From contig JAUJYN010000032.1 in the NCBI GenBank assembly GCA_030737835.1, positions 602,991-666,990 on the forward strand: a DNA stretch of 64,000 nucleotides, in the 5' to 3' direction. Source of the stretch: Acorus gramineus. Taxonomy: Eukaryota > Streptophyta > Magnoliopsida > Acorales > Acoraceae. The notes under the pieces are model-generated. The model searched no databases. It was not told the origin of the DNA and saw nothing but the letters and a program-made list of their open reading frames with translations. This document shows positions 1 through 11,402 of the stretch, piece by piece. Each line of letters opens with the position of its first letter. The stretch's first letter is position 1. A program made the position numbers and the translations under genes.

Positions 1-38
1 CTATTCCTTGTTATGTTGGTTCCCAAACAGGGGGTTAT
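1..38. mobile_element. Terminal fragment of a DNA-transposon-like repeat inserted in an LTR
   Basis: The first bases end in CCCAAACAGGGGGTTA, which closely matches the right terminus of the 1.47 kb element at 54826-56291 (CCCAAACGGGGGGTTA). From about base 40 onward the sequence aligns with the Tekay-family LTR at 5352, while bases 1-38 do not. I infer that a copy of that element family was inserted into the LTR and only its right end lies in the window. Confidence 0.5.
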
Positions 39-1881
39 ATTGATTAATATGATGTATCCATGCCACCTTAGACTTTGTATGCTAGGGATATGCACCCTTA
101 TATCATGTATAGCGGCCTATGCATGTTTAGTCACCTTGTCCCTTAATTGGAAAGCCCCGAACTATGCATGTTCCCATCTAGTTTAATCTAATTAAATCAA
201 AATGTGAGCATATAGTTACAAGCATGCCTTAGAGGATATTATAACCTTGTGGTTATAATATAGGTTTCCCCGCATCTTAGTTATGCGCCCTGGAGGAATT
301 CTTGAGAATTCATGACATTAGTAGTGTTAGAAATTGTTGTCGACGGATCCAACAGGATCGTACGCGCGTGAGTGGGCTGTCTTCTCCTTTTGGTTGGATC
401 CGATGTAGGAACTCCCCGGCGTTGGCTATACCTGACAGAGGGCTCCCATCCGTAGGTACCTCCGATGTGTCGGACTGTACTGATAGTGGGAGTATACCAG
501 GCGGAGGCCACGAGGGCGGGAGAGGCTACTGGGTGGACCAAGGGTTGAGAGCGGTCTAGTCTATCCCAAAGGACCCATGACACCCCTAAAGGGTGAGCGT
601 GGGGCGGATCGGCGATGTTACGACCCTCTAACTTGTGTAGTTACTCCCGTATAAGGACTATGACTACTTTAAGGTTAATATGAGTGTGTTGATTGTTGTT
701 ATGCCTGTGTTTGATATCTCGATAAGCGAGTATCGAGAGTGGTTGTTTTCCATTGGGTTTCGCTTTGCGAACATGGGATTGTTCTCCCCTTCGTTGGATC
801 CGATGTAGGAACTCCCCGGCGTTGGCCGTACCTGACAGAGGGCTCCCATCCGTAGGTACCTCCGATGCGTCGGACTGTACTGATAGTGGGAGTATACCAG
901 GCGGAGGCCACGAGGGTGGGAGAGGCTACCGGGTGGACCAGGGGTGGAGAGCGGTGAGTTGAGGAGATCGGGTTGTAGATACTACCCGGGAGAGGGTTAA
1001 CGAATGATGTTACGGGCGTGGGAATCGTTCTCTCTTCCATAAGTCCCAAGAGTCTCCCTCCAGGAGTGAGGGTAAGGATGAGGTGAAGATAATCGCCGCG
1101 TGACCCATTCGTTGTTCGACTGTTCCCATAGTTGTTGGGTCCGGTCTTGAATCGATGTTCAAGGACATCGTTGGGCGATTATCTAGATGTAGATGATCCA
1201 GTAGTGTTGAGTAGACCAGTAAATCCGGGTCTCTTCGACCGACGGTATGGTCTCTAGAGCAGTAAATCCGGGTCTCTTCGACCGACGGTATGGTCTCTCC
1301 CCATATGTCCCAAGGGACTCCATCCGGGAGTGAGGGTGGGGGTGAGGTGGGTCGCGCCGCCCCGTGACCCAGTTATCCATGGGTTTCCACCCATGTTTTC
1401 CTTGAAAGGAAATTGATTGTGTATTTGAACTGTAGAATGGTGATTGGTTTCCAGCCACTCACTGAGCTTGTAGCTCACCCCTCGCATATTGTTTCTTTTC
1501 AGGGGCAGTGTTGGGCGTGGAGCTGGAGCTTCCTGTGGCGTGGTCTTATGGGCGTGGAGCGTTCTGTCGGCGGGTGGCGTGTGCGAGGCTGTCAGCATTC
1601 CTAGAGTCATTTTATGCTTTGTAAATCGTGCATGTGGCACAGGTTGTATTTTCTTTGGTCTAGACTTGGCTTTCACAGGACATTGATTGTGTATTCGGGT
1701 CTGTAATAATTTTTTTGATTTACAGACATTGTTATATATTATGCTTCCACTTTTCAGTCAGTTATCATTATCTTGCTTTGCCGCCTTGTGTATTGTTGTT
1801 GGTGTCCTTATTGACCTCAGGTATTGATAGCTGATATTTATTATTGCCACGTCTCGGGGATGGCCGCCCTGGGGCGTGACA
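1..1881 (+). mobile_element. Partial LTR of a Tekay/Del-like Ty3/gypsy element (left part outside window)
   Basis: From about base 40 this aligns with the LTR at 4096-6466 and ends in the same GGGGCGTGACA terminus at 1881. It is about 0.7 kb longer than the matching part of that LTR. A block of roughly 170 bp beginning TTGGATCCGATGTAGGAACT occurs at 394 and again at 794, and a 44-bp unit is tandemly duplicated around 1217-1300. The LTR is joined directly to reverse-transcriptase coding sequence at 1882, with no primer binding site, gag or protease between. It is therefore either the left LTR of an internally deleted element or a second copy nested in the polyprotein gene. Confidence 0.85.
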
Positions 1882-2109
1882 ATATCTGTGGACCCGGACA
1901 AGACTCTCGCCGTGTCAAATTGGTGTCGACCGTCGAACCCCACAAAGATTCGGAGCTTCCTGGGTTTAGTGGATTATTATCAGAGGTTTGTCGAGGGTTT
2001 CTCGAAGATAACTGTTCCTCTGACCAGCCTCACTTAGAAGGATGTCCGGTTCGAGTGGTCCCCAGCTTGCGAGGAGAGCTTCCTGGAGTTGAAGTGAAGG
2101 CTCACCTCA
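1882..2109 (+). pseudogene. pol: 3' end of Ty3/gypsy reverse transcriptase (truncated)
   Basis: The frame starting at 1882 reads through the end of a gypsy reverse transcriptase: residues resembling SVDPDK, a SFLGL..YYQRFVEGFSK segment and a FEWSPACEESF segment that normally leads into RNase H. Two in-frame stops interrupt it (a TAG after the PLTSLT segment and a TGA after LELK). The catalytic palm motifs lie upstream and are absent. It is in the same frame as the open reading frame starting at 2110, so the two are parts of one polyprotein gene. Confidence 0.85.
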
Positions 2110-4047
2110 GTGCCGGTTCTTACCATTTCGTCTAGAAGTGGTGGATTCGCAGTCTACTCCGATGCATCGCGGCTGGGTGTGGGTTGCGTCCTGATGCAGT
2201 ACGGTAAGGTTGTGGCTTACGCGTCGCGTCAGTTGAAGCCCCATGAGCAGAATTACCCCACCCACGACTTAGAGTTAGCAGCGATCATCTTTGCGCTGAA
2301 GATGTGGAGGCACTACCTTTATGGCGAGGAGTTCGAGCTCTTCACTGATCACAAGAGCTTGACTTACTTGCAGTCCCAGCCAGAACTCAACATGCGTCAA
2401 AGACGTTGGGTCGAGTTCCTGAAGGACTATGATTGTGACATCGCTTACCATCCGGGTAAGGTGAATGTCGTGGCCGATGCTCTCAGCAGGCAGCCCTTGG
2501 GCATGGCCGCCCACTTGGCTGTACATCGTTGGAGGCTTCTGGAGGAGGCCGCTTGCTGGATCAGCGTTCGAGAGACACCTGCGGGTGGCTTTTTGGCCAG
2601 GCTAGTGGTCCAGCCTGTTCTTCTTGACGAGATCCGCACGGCTCAGGGGCAGGATCCTCACTTTCTAGTCCTCTCTGAAGGTGTCGCCCGGGGCGAGCGT
2701 CCGGACTACCAGATTCGCGAGGATGGAATCCTGCGGTTCAGAGGTCGAATATGCATTCCTGACGACGTAGAGCTGAAGCAGAAGATCTTGGACGAGGCCC
2801 ATCGTTCGAGGTACACAGTGCATCCTGGTGGCACAAAGATGTACAGGGGCCTTCGTCGTGGCTACTGGTGGCGCGGGATGAAGGTGGATATTGGCCGTTT
2901 CGTTGCCCGTTGCTTGGTATGCCAGCAGGTGAAGTCGGAACATCAGCGTCCTGCGGGGAAGCTGCAGTCCATTGAGATTCCTCAGTGGAAGTGGGAGCAG
3001 ATCACCATGGACTTCATTTCGGGCTTGCCGAGGTCACGTTCGGGTCACGATGCCATCTGGGTAATCGTCGACCGACTGACTAAGTCCGCTCATTTCCTCC
3101 CCATTCGACTCACCGACTCTCTGGACACCCTGGCGCAGTTGTTTGTCTCCGAGATTGTTCGTCTCCATGGCACTCCCGTCAGCATCATTTCTGATAGAGA
3201 CGCGAGATTTACTTCGAGGTTCTGGCGTAGCCTTCAGCACGCCCTTGGTATGAACCTCCACTTCAGTACAGCGTTTCATCCGCAGACAGACAGCCAGTCG
3301 GAGAGGACGATTCAGACCCTAGAGAACATGCTACGAGCTTGCGTTCTCAACTTTGGGGGCAGTTGGGAGAGGCATCTTCCGTTGGTGGAGTTTGCCTACA
3401 ACAACAGCTACCACTCGAGTATCCGGATGGCACCATATGAAGCGCTCTATGGCCGCAGCTGCAGGTCCCCCTTGTGTTGGGACGAGGTCGGAGAGCGCCA
3501 GTTGGAGGGACCAGAGATCATCCACCAGACCTCAGAGATGGTCAAGACGATTCGCGAGCGTATCCGAGTCGCTCAGAGCCGTCAAAAGAGCTACGCCGAT
3601 CGTCGCCGTGAGCTCGCCTTCAAGGTTGGTGACCATGTTTTCCTGAAGGTGTCCCCGATGAAGGGCATCTTCCGTTTCGGTGTGCGGGGCAAGCTGAGTC
3701 CACATTTCATTGGGCTGTTTCTTATCCTCGAGCGGGTTGGAGAGGTGGCCTATCGCATAGCCCTGCCCCCACAGTTGGCTCAGGCCCATGACGTCTTCCA
3801 TGTCTCGCAGCTGAGGCGTTACGTCCATGATCCTGCTCACGTTATCCCGTTCGAGCCGCTCATCTTCGAGCCGGACTTGTCATTCGTGGAGCAGCCGATC
3901 GAGATCCTGGACCGACGCGAGAAGAGGCTCCGCACCAAGACCGTCCAGCTGGTTAAGGTGCGATGGCAGCACCGTTCTGGTGCCGAGGCCACTTGGGAGC
4001 GCGAGGACGCCATGCGTGACGCATATCCGCATCTTTTCCCTTCCTAG
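2110..4047 (+). CDS. pol: Chromovirus pol C-terminal part: RNase H, integrase, chromodomain (Tekay/Del-like)
   Basis: An open frame of 645 codons starts here at a GTG only because the upstream stop ends nearby; no real start is implied. RNase H comes first, with the first catalytic Asp at residue 18 and a TDHKSL motif. The integrase zinc finger (His pair, then CLVC) lies near residues 235-275. The catalytic core keeps Asp301, Asp362 and Glu398, with the canonical 35-residue D-E spacing. A GPY/F-like module follows, with GLF instead of GPF. A chromodomain-like tail closes the protein (VKVRW...[10 protein letters not shown]...YPHLF). Chromodomain plus multi-kilobase LTRs fits the Tekay/Del chromoviruses. 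In such elements this protein would insert cDNA into chromatin in the nucleus. The rest of the polyprotein is missing, so the copy is not autonomous. Confidence 0.9.
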   Translation: MPVLTISSRSGGFAVYSDASRLGVGCVLMQYGKVVAYASRQLKPHEQNYPTHDLELAAIIFALKMWRHYLYGEEFELFTDHKSLTYLQSQPELNMRQRRWVEFLKDYDCDIAYHPGKVNVVADALSRQPLGMAAHLAVHRWRLLEEAACWISVRETPAGGFLARLVVQPVLLDEIRTAQGQDPHFLVLSEGVARGERPDYQIREDGILRFRGRICIPDDVELKQKILDEAHRSRYTVHPGGTKMYRGLRRGYWWRGMKVDIGRFVARCLVCQQVKSEHQRPAGKLQSIEIPQWKWEQITMDFISGLPRSRSGHDAIWVIVDRLTKSAHFLPIRLTDSLDTLAQLFVSEIVRLHGTPVSIISDRDARFTSRFWRSLQHALGMNLHFSTAFHPQTDSQSERTIQTLENMLRACVLNFGGSWERHLPLVEFAYNNSYHSSIRMAPYEALYGRSCRSPLCWDEVGERQLEGPEIIHQTSEMVKTIRERIRVAQSRQKSYADRRRELAFKVGDHVFLKVSPMKGIFRFGVRGKLSPHFIGLFLILERVGEVAYRIALPPQLAQAHDVFHVSQLRRYVHDPAHVIPFEPLIFEPDLSFVEQPIEILDRREKRLRTKTVQLVKVRWQHRSGAEATWEREDAMRDAYPHLFPS

Positions 4048-4083
4048 ATGTTTTTGTATTTATTTTGTGGACAAAATTTCCTA

Positions 4084-4095
4084 AGGGGGGAAGAA
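4084..4095 (+). other. Polypurine tract before the 3' LTR
   Basis: A purine-only run (AGGGGGGAAGAA) lies immediately upstream of the LTR start TGTTATATATGTGTCAC at 4096 and 36 bp after the pol stop codon. This is the usual position of the plus-strand primer of Ty3/gypsy elements. Confidence 0.8.
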
Positions 4096-6466
4096 TGTTA
4101 TATATGTGTCACTTTTAGCCTTCTGGTCACCTTTGGGACATTTCTGGCAGTTTTTCAACTTTTTCTTTTTTCGATCGGAACTGCTAAAATTTTGGACTTT
4201 TAGCTATCATCATGAGCTTGAGAACTCCGATTGAAAATCTAACTGCACATTATGTGTCCTGGTGCCATTTCAAACCACTCACAAAAATTTCATTGAATTC
4301 CGGTAATGTTCAGAATTTGGCAGTTCCGAATCGTATCCGGGTTTTGACCGAGTGGGAATGTCAAAGGGGGACTTAACCAAGTCAAAGAGGACTTTGACCA
4401 AGTCAAGTTTGACCATTGACTTGGTAAAATCCTTTTTTTTTTTTGTGTGGTTGGGTTGACTCAAAGTCAAGCCACCAAAGTGAAATTGTTCCAAGTGTGT
4501 GAGTGTGTGTGTGTGTGTGTGAGTGGTGTGCACTAGTCTTGGGCGTCCACCACTTCTTCCCCTTCTCTTCATCTCTCTCTCTCTCTCACACACAAAAATC
4601 CATGTCTCCCTCTTGTTATTTTCCCCCATTAGAGCTAGTAGAAGAAGAAGAAAAGAAAAACTCTAGAAGGGAAAAAGAGAGGTAAGGTTGTGATCTACCT
4701 CTCCATGGTTTTTGTTTTGTTTTCCCCTTTGTTGACCTCCCTCTCATGGCTTTCCCCCACCTCTGTTTTCAGCCATTGTTAGGGCTGAGAGTGGCTGAGG
4801 TGGTGGTGGTCTTGGTGGTGGCGATTTGGTGCGCAAAGGGCACCCGAGTTCCCTCCCTTGTTCTTCCTCTCCTTGGGTAAGTCCTTCTCCTCCCTATGCT
4901 TGTTTAGATGTTTGATTAGGGTGTGTAAATGGTTATGCATGTTATGAAAGGGTGTTGGGGGGGTGTGGGAGGGCTGAGGAGGGGGTGGAAGGGGCTCGGG
5001 CGCGCGTGCGGGGGGCCATGCGTATGGCTGCCCGAGGGTTCGGGAGGGTGTCGGGGCAATCGGACTCGCGTGCGTACGCGCGTGCTCGCGTGCATGCGGG
5101 CCCGTATGCATGCTTGTCCGAGTATTGGGTATTTCTAGTAAATTTCTTATGTATTTGTGTAGTTTACTCACCATATTGAATGCCCATGTCTTGCAGATCT
5201 TGACGGACGGTCACACAATGACCCGGGTTTCGGTGAGTGGGACAATCCAACCCAGTAGAGAGGCGTTCGATGCACGTAGGCGTGCATTGCCCTCCCCTAG
5301 TGCACCATAATTGTATATTAGCTTGTGATAAAGTAAAACTTTGCAATGCATGATTAATATGTTGTATCCATGCCACCTTAGACTTTGTATGCTAGGGATA
5401 TGCACCCTTATATCATGTATAGCGGCCTATGCATGCCTAGACACCATGTCCCTTAATTGGAAAGCCCCGAACTATGTATGTTCCCATCTAGTTTAATCTA
5501 ATTAAATCAAAATGAGAGCATATAGTTATAAGCATGCCTTAGAGAATATTATAACCTTGTTGTTATAATATATGTCTCCCCGCATCTTAGTTATGCGCCC
5601 TGAAGGAATTCTTGAGAATTCATGACATTATTAGCATTACAAATCGGTGTCGACGGATCCAAGAGGATCGTATCCGTGTGAGTAGGTTGTCTTCTCCTTT
5701 TGGTTGGATCCGATGTAGGGACTCCCCGGCGTTGGAAAGCTGACCTGACAGAGGGCTCCCGTCCGTAGGTACCTCCGATGCGTCGGACAGTACTGATAGT
5801 GGGAGTATACCAGGTGGAGGCTACGGAGTGTGGGAGAGGCTACCGGGTGGACCAGGGGTGGAGAGCGGTCTAGTATGCCCCAAGAGGCCCATGTCACCCC
5901 CAGTAAAGGGTGAGGGTGAGGGGGGAGGTGGGTTGGCGATGAAACGACCCACTAAAATGTGTAGTTGCTCTCGTGTTAGGGACTATAAATTATTTAAGGT
6001 TAATATGAATTGTGATGCATGCGTTGTGCTATTCACTGAGAGTGTGGCTCACCCCTCGCATATTCTTTTCTTCCAGTTATATCTGAGTCGGATCTGAAGG
6101 AGGAGCTCCCCGAGGCACCACAGCAGTAGTGGAGCAGCGTCACGTTCTACGAGTGAGAGGCCATCAGCATCCCCTTTTTTATTGTATGTATTGTTATCCG
6201 TGCTTCGGCACATACTTGTATTTGGATGTCATTGTATATTTATTGGCTCTCACATGACAGTTGATTATGTATCAGGTCTGTAATATGTCTTTGGATTACA
6301 GACTCAGTCTTTTAGCTTCCGCTATTTGTATATATTATGTCAACTACATTATTGTCTGTGTTGTCATTTTCGATGTTGTTTAGAGTATTTTATTGATCTC
6401 CTATATAGACTGCTGATATTATATATATTTGCCACGTATCGGGGACGGCCACCCTGGGGCGTGACA
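4096..6466 (+). mobile_element. 3' LTR of the Tekay-like element (2371 bp)
   Basis: The LTR begins TGTTATATATGTGTCAC and ends GGGGCGTGACA, matching the three other complete copies in this window. It is the shortest of them. A predicted intron runs 4877-5196 (CTTGG/GTAAGT to TTGCAG), followed by a 36-nt exon at 5197-5232, a second GTGAGT donor at 5233, and an acceptor TTCCAG ending at 6076. The GC-rich block inside intron 1 is only about 130 bp here (4980-5110). A (GT)n run lies near 4496-4522 and a (CT)n run near 4573-4587. The five bases after the LTR are GAATC; the left flank is outside the window, so no target duplication can be tested. Confidence 0.92.
4980..5110 (+). repeat. Short GC-rich CpG-dense block within the LTR
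   Basis: This stretch is dense in CGCGCGTGCG-type motifs and ends in an alternating GCGTGC/GCATGC tract. It corresponds in position to the much longer GC-rich blocks of the other LTR copies and lies inside the predicted intron 1. Confidence 0.8.
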
Positions 6467-6710
6467 GAATCGATCATAAAATGTGCAAACAGTACGGAAC
6501 CTGATGGTACCCGTACTCACAGGATCCGACGGCTCTTAGCAGAACTGTCCAAAGACAGGCCGACAGCTCCTTATTGGGCCGTCCGAAACAAACCCGATGG
6601 CTTCTACTAGGGCCGATCCTTAACAAACCGACGGCTCTACTGGGAGCCGTCCCGAACATGCCCGACGGCTCCTATAGGGTCGTCCCGAGGCAAAAGCACG
6701 AAACCCTAAC

Positions 6711-6764
<54 letters not shown>

Positions 6765-7921
6765 TAAATTATTTTAAAGCATTTTACCAATGAAAACAAA
6801 ACACGAGTCGTTTTAAAACGGCGTAAAAATCAGTGAGAATCTCATATTGAAATCAAAATCATGCATTCGAGAAATCGATTTAAAACAGACAAGGATTTAT
6901 TTAAAACATCTTCGAAAAACCCTAGATCTATCATAGGTACAAATACAAATATGGATCTACGTTAAATCTTCAAAAATCATGAAAACACGACATTGATTTG
7001 GATCTATGCATATAGGGGCCGAAACATTCTTTAAACGATCTTAAAACATGATTTCTTCCTTAAATGAACTAACCTAATCACGGTGTCTACCTAAGCGTAT
7101 TTATCTTCGCATGAAAACTTGCAACCCATCTTAAAAGCATGATCATATCATAGTTATAACATAAGATCCAAGACCGTTTTAATCATCTAGAAACTATGGA
7201 AAAAGTCTAATAAGAAACTTAAGAAATCATAACTTCTAATAGATATATGTTGAGATTTAAATGACCATCATCAAAACTTGTAAAACATCACAAAATCGTT
7301 TACCATTCGTTGATATAATATCAGATCCGAATTCATACGAGATCATCAAAGAATAAAAAGAAAACTTTTCTCTTTTTGTTTGAAAACCCAAGGGATACAA
7401 GATCATATGCGGATAACATTCAAAGGGATTCATCACAATCCAAAAGCTCTTTAAAACTCTTTAAAATACTCACCAAAACCTCGCTTAGACTCCCATCCTG
7501 AGCCTCTCCAGAAAGATGTCAAAGAGAAGAAGAAGAAAATATTTTAGGGTTTGGTGTTTAGGAAAAGAAATTAATAGCCTCACACACGTGGGGACAAATT
7601 TCGCGACACCATCAAACCAATTAACACCAATCAATGCGTTTGTTCTTTCCAAAAACGGACTGAAATTTCGAATTCAAATTCTGCCCAGATCGACGGCTCT
7701 TATTGAGCCCGTCTCTCAATCACCCGACGGCTCTACCCGATCCGTTGCCCATGTGCACGACGGCACCTATAAGATCCGTTAGACACTGTCTGACTCCCTG
7801 CTACGGTTTGGTCCATAACTTGATCTATACGCATCTGATTTACGATCCGTAAAAAGCGTTGGAAAGCCAACGAAACAAAAAATCTAATCACACCAAATTA
7901 TAAAAATTTGGAACACCAATT
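6467..7921 (-). repeat. Degenerate sequence, probably a reverse-oriented LTR remnant of another gypsy family
   Basis: No gene is visible. Read on the minus strand, the right end (7800-7921) has the GCGTTGGAAAGCC-type sequence often seen in the U3 region of plant gypsy LTRs, followed by AT-rich leader-like DNA. Two clusters of imperfect palindromes built on GACGGCTC / GAGCCGTC lie at about 6520-6690 and 7690-7785. The identity as an LTR is an inference; CACTA-type subterminal repeats are an alternative reading of the palindromes, but no CACTA terminus is present here. Confidence 0.4.
6714..6760. repeat. (TA)n microsatellite
   Basis: An uninterrupted alternating TA run of roughly 45 bp follows the first palindrome cluster. 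Confidence 0.95.
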
Positions 7922-8374
7922 TGTCACGCTCCGGGCATCCCCGAGACGCGGCAAGTGTATATAAAATATCAGAATCTACACAGGAGGTCAATAATATCAT
8001 ACACAAGCAGCTAGAATGACACACAGACAACAAAAGCAGGGCTGACATGATATATACACCAAATGCGGATAACTAAAGACTGAATCTGTAATCAAAACAC
8101 ACTACAGACTCCATACATAATCACATGTCCTGTGAGAGCCAATATACATACAAAGATATCCAAGTACAACACAAACGCGTGCCCAAGCACGGAAAATAAT
8201 ACATACTGGTACAAGGGATGCTGATAGTCTCTGCAACTCGCGGGACGTGGCGCTACTCCGCTACTGATGAAGTCCCTCGGGGAGCTCCTCCTCTGGATCC
8301 GACTCAGATGACACTGTAGAGAAAATATTATGCGAGGGGTGAGCCACACGCTCAGTGAACGGCACAACTCAAAG

Positions 8375-8745
8375 CCGTGGGTTGCTCAATCGCCAACCCA
8401 CTACACCCTCACCCTCACCCTTCAATGGGCGACAAAGGATATTGGGACTGGCTACACATAACCAGCGGGCCGCTTCCGCCAACCCGCCACACCCTCACCC
8501 TCACCCTTCAATGGGTGACATAGGATATTGGGACTAACTGCACCAAAAACCAACGGGTCGCTTCCGCCAACCCGCTACACCCAATCACAACTCCAAAAGA
8601 CCAACAACCCTCACCCTTCAATGGGTGACATAGGATTTTGGGACTTACAAGCATCCAATCACAACTCCAGTGGGTCGTTCATCGCCAACCCACTACACCC
8701 TCACCCTCACCCTTCAATGGGTGACATAGGATTTTGGGACTGACT
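8375..8745 (-). repeat. LTR-internal minisatellite (about 80-bp units)
   Basis: The core CACCCTCACCCTTCAATGGG followed by TGACATAGGAT and TTGGGACT recurs four times with variable linkers, each unit carrying a GGGTCG/CGCCAACCC segment. Equivalent arrays with two to four units are found in the other LTR copies (about 11935-12110 and 28845-29095), so the array varies in copy number between insertions. Confidence 0.85.
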
Positions 8746-9639
8746 AGGCTGTTGGTCACCCTTGGTCCACCGATAGTCTCTCCTCCACTCCGTATGCCGC
8801 CTGGTCTACTCCCACATTCAGCACAGTCCGTCCTAAATCAGGAGGTGCCTACTGATGGGAGCCCTCTGTCAGGAAGGCCTGTCTAACGCTGGGGTAGTCT
8901 CTACCGGATCCAACGAAGGGAACAGAACAGCCTACCCATCGCATATGATCCACTTGGATCCGCAGACGGCACATTATAACAACACTAATGTTCTGAATTC
9001 CTCAGAACCCACCAGGGCGCATAACTACGATGCGGGGAACATGCATAAGGTTATAACAGGGTGGAATATCGTTGGGGAAAGAAACTCGGGAGGGCAGCGT
9101 GAGTTCCCGTTATAGGACACCCCGACAACCAAACAAGGAACACGGTGTACCCTAACCCGGGTCTCACCGCTGTCCTCGCAAGGCCCCTCCCCTATAATAT
9201 TCACTATAACATGCATTTTAACATTTACTAGCATTTAATTTAATAAATAAACTAGTAGGGCACATGCATCGGCCGGGCTTCCTAACATGGAACCAGGGGA
9301 CATGCTGCATGGCTCATACACAAACCCTAAGGGTGCCAGTCCCTAACATGCAAAGTCTAGGGTAACATGCATTCTACAATTTAATCATGCTCGCATGATA
9401 TACACATTACAATATGTCAATATTTATCCATGGTGCCCCAGGAGAGGTCGGTATACGCCCAAGTGCGTATAACGCCTCTCTACTGGGTTGGATTGTCCCA
9501 CTCACCGGAATCGGGGTCGTCGCGCGACCGTCCGTCTAGATCTGCAAGACAGACATTCAATATGGTGAGAAACCACACAATTTATACATAAAAATGCATA
9601 GAAATACCCAAAACTCGGATAAGCATGCATACGGGCTCG

Positions 9640-10720
9640 CACGCATGCGAGCACGCGCGTACGCACGCGAGTCCGAGTGCCCCGACACCTACCCGAACCC
9701 TCGGGTAGCCATTCGCATGGCCCCCTACATGCGCACGCACGAATGCGCACGCACGCACACACCCCGGCACCATCGACGCACTGCCGCGCGCTTGCCCGCG
9801 AGCCCAGACGCGCACCCGCATGCATGCGCACGCTCGCGCGCGCCCACGTGCACCGCGCGTCCAGCCCGCGCCCCTCGCGCAGCACCCTGCGCACTGCCCC
9901 AGCACGCCCCAGCACGCGCACGCACGCGCATGCACACACGCGCGCGCACTGGTTCCCTGCCCAGCGCCCAGGCGCACTGCCCAGGCGCACTGGCCGCGCG
10001 CGCGCACGCCCGCGCGCCCCTGCGCGCGCTCGCGCGCACTCCCGCGCACACCCCCGCTCGCGCCAGCACCCGCGCGCACCCGCGCACCCACTCCGCGTGC
10101 ACCCGCGCACCCGCGCGCACGCACCCGCGCACGACTGCGCGCCCGACTGCGCCCGCCAGCGCCCAGCACCCGGCATCCGCGAACCAACGCCCAGCGCCCG
10201 GGACCCTCACCCAGCGTCCACGCGCACGCCCGCGCAACACGCGCCCAGCGCGCCTGGCAGCACGCGCCCAGCGCGCCTGCCAGCCTGCCCGCGCTGCTGC
10301 CCGCGTTGCCTGCCTGCGCGCGTCGCCGAGTGGCCCGAGCACCGCTCGCCTGCACGCCCGGGGCACTGCCCGCCTGATGCCCGAGCGCCCCTGCACCCCC
10401 CGAGCGCACGCCCGCGCGCACGCGCTCGCGCGCCCAGCAAACTGGTGCCCTGCTCCCAGCCTACCCAGCTAGCCCTGCCAGCCTAGCACCCGACTAGCCC
10501 TGCACGCCCAGTACCAGGCACGCCCAGCGCCAGCCCGAGCGCACGCCCGCGCGCATGCACGCGCGTGCCCTGCCAGCGGCCCTGCCTGCTGCGCCTGCTG
10601 CTGCTGCCCTGCCATCCTGCCCGAGCCCGAGCTCCTCTACCACCCACCTCCGACCACCACCACAGCCTCCGACCGCCTCCCACAGCCCTCCGACGGCCAC
10701 CCACCGCCGCCAACCGCCTC
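9640..10720 (-). repeat. GC-rich, CpG-dense hypervariable block (about 1.1 kb) in the LTR
   Basis: The block consists of degenerate GCGCGC, GCACGC and CCCGCGCG motifs, with CGCCCAGCG-like units repeated at short irregular spacing. Long open frames exist on both strands and in several frames at once, as expected from stop-codon depletion in GC-rich low-complexity DNA and not from coding. It lies within predicted intron 1 of the LTR. The sharp change from AT-rich flanks on both sides is visible by eye. Confidence 0.9.
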
Positions 10721-11373
10721 CCAACCCCAAAACCACCCCCCCTAGCATACATCTATGCAAGAAAAAGAGGGAAAGGGGGCTTACCAAGGGGAGGAGGGGA
10801 AGTCTGGTGGCTCTCCGCGCGCCGAAACCTTTCTCAAAGGCTCTCCTACGCCCCGATCTACCCCCACCGCCGAGATGGCTCAAATCAGGGATGAAGAGAG
10901 GGCGGACGGACGGGCAAAACTCGCCGGAATTGGGATTTGAAAACACCGGAGTGTAGATCGGGACCCGATCTACACTTCCTAGGTTTTGGGTTTTAAGCTT
11001 TGAGGGGTCTAAGGGCCTCAAAAGCAAGAAAAATGGGTAAGGGGAGAGAGGGAGACCATTGGGGGAGAAGATGAATAGTGCCAAGCACTTTTTAAATCCC
11101 ACTTATATAACCAGCGACTTAAAAACCCAGATACGCCCCGGAACTGCGAAATTTCGGGAACGTTACCGGAATTCGATGAAATTTTCGTGAGAGGTCTAAA
11201 ATGGCACCAGGACACCAAATATGCAGTTAGATTTTCAATCGGAGTCCTCTAGCTCAGGACGATAGCTAACAGTCCAAAAATTAGCGGTACCGATCGAAAA
11301 ACCGAAAAAACCGAAAAACTGCCACAACGCTCTAACGGTTACCAGCAGGCTAAAAAGTGACACATATATAACA

Positions 11374-11402
11374 CTAAACATTCCAAAAATAGGCTAACTA
11401 GG
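11374..11402. other. 29-bp spacer between two reverse LTRs
   Basis: This short host segment ends in CTAGG, the left copy of the target duplication of the following solo LTR. Nothing else is visible in it. Confidence 0.8.

Larger units (their letters stand above)
7922..11373 (-). mobile_element. Complete Tekay-family LTR, reverse orientation (3452 bp)
   Basis: It begins TGTCACGCTCCGGGC and ends CACATATATAACA, the reverse complement of the family termini. Flanks are CAATT on the left and CTAAA on the right, so there is no target duplication; it is probably one LTR of a rearranged element or an unequal-recombination product. On the minus strand the predicted splice sites are a donor at 10784, an acceptor just before the 36-nt exon 9506-9541, a GTGAGT donor at 9505 and an acceptor just before 8313. 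Intron 1 is thus about 1243 bp and contains the largest GC-rich block of the window. A four-copy minisatellite lies near 8375-8745. Confidence 0.9.

Noticed and set aside
4779..5174. 131-codon minus-strand ORF with His/Arg-rich stretch
   Set aside because: Antisense of the GC-rich LTR segment and predicted intron; a compositional artefact.
9502..10760. Several overlapping open frames over 180 codons on both strands in the GC-rich LTR block
   Set aside because: Frames are open in nearly all directions because stop codons are rare in GC-rich low-complexity DNA. The Ala/Arg/Pro-rich translations have no motif and the block varies in length between LTR copies.
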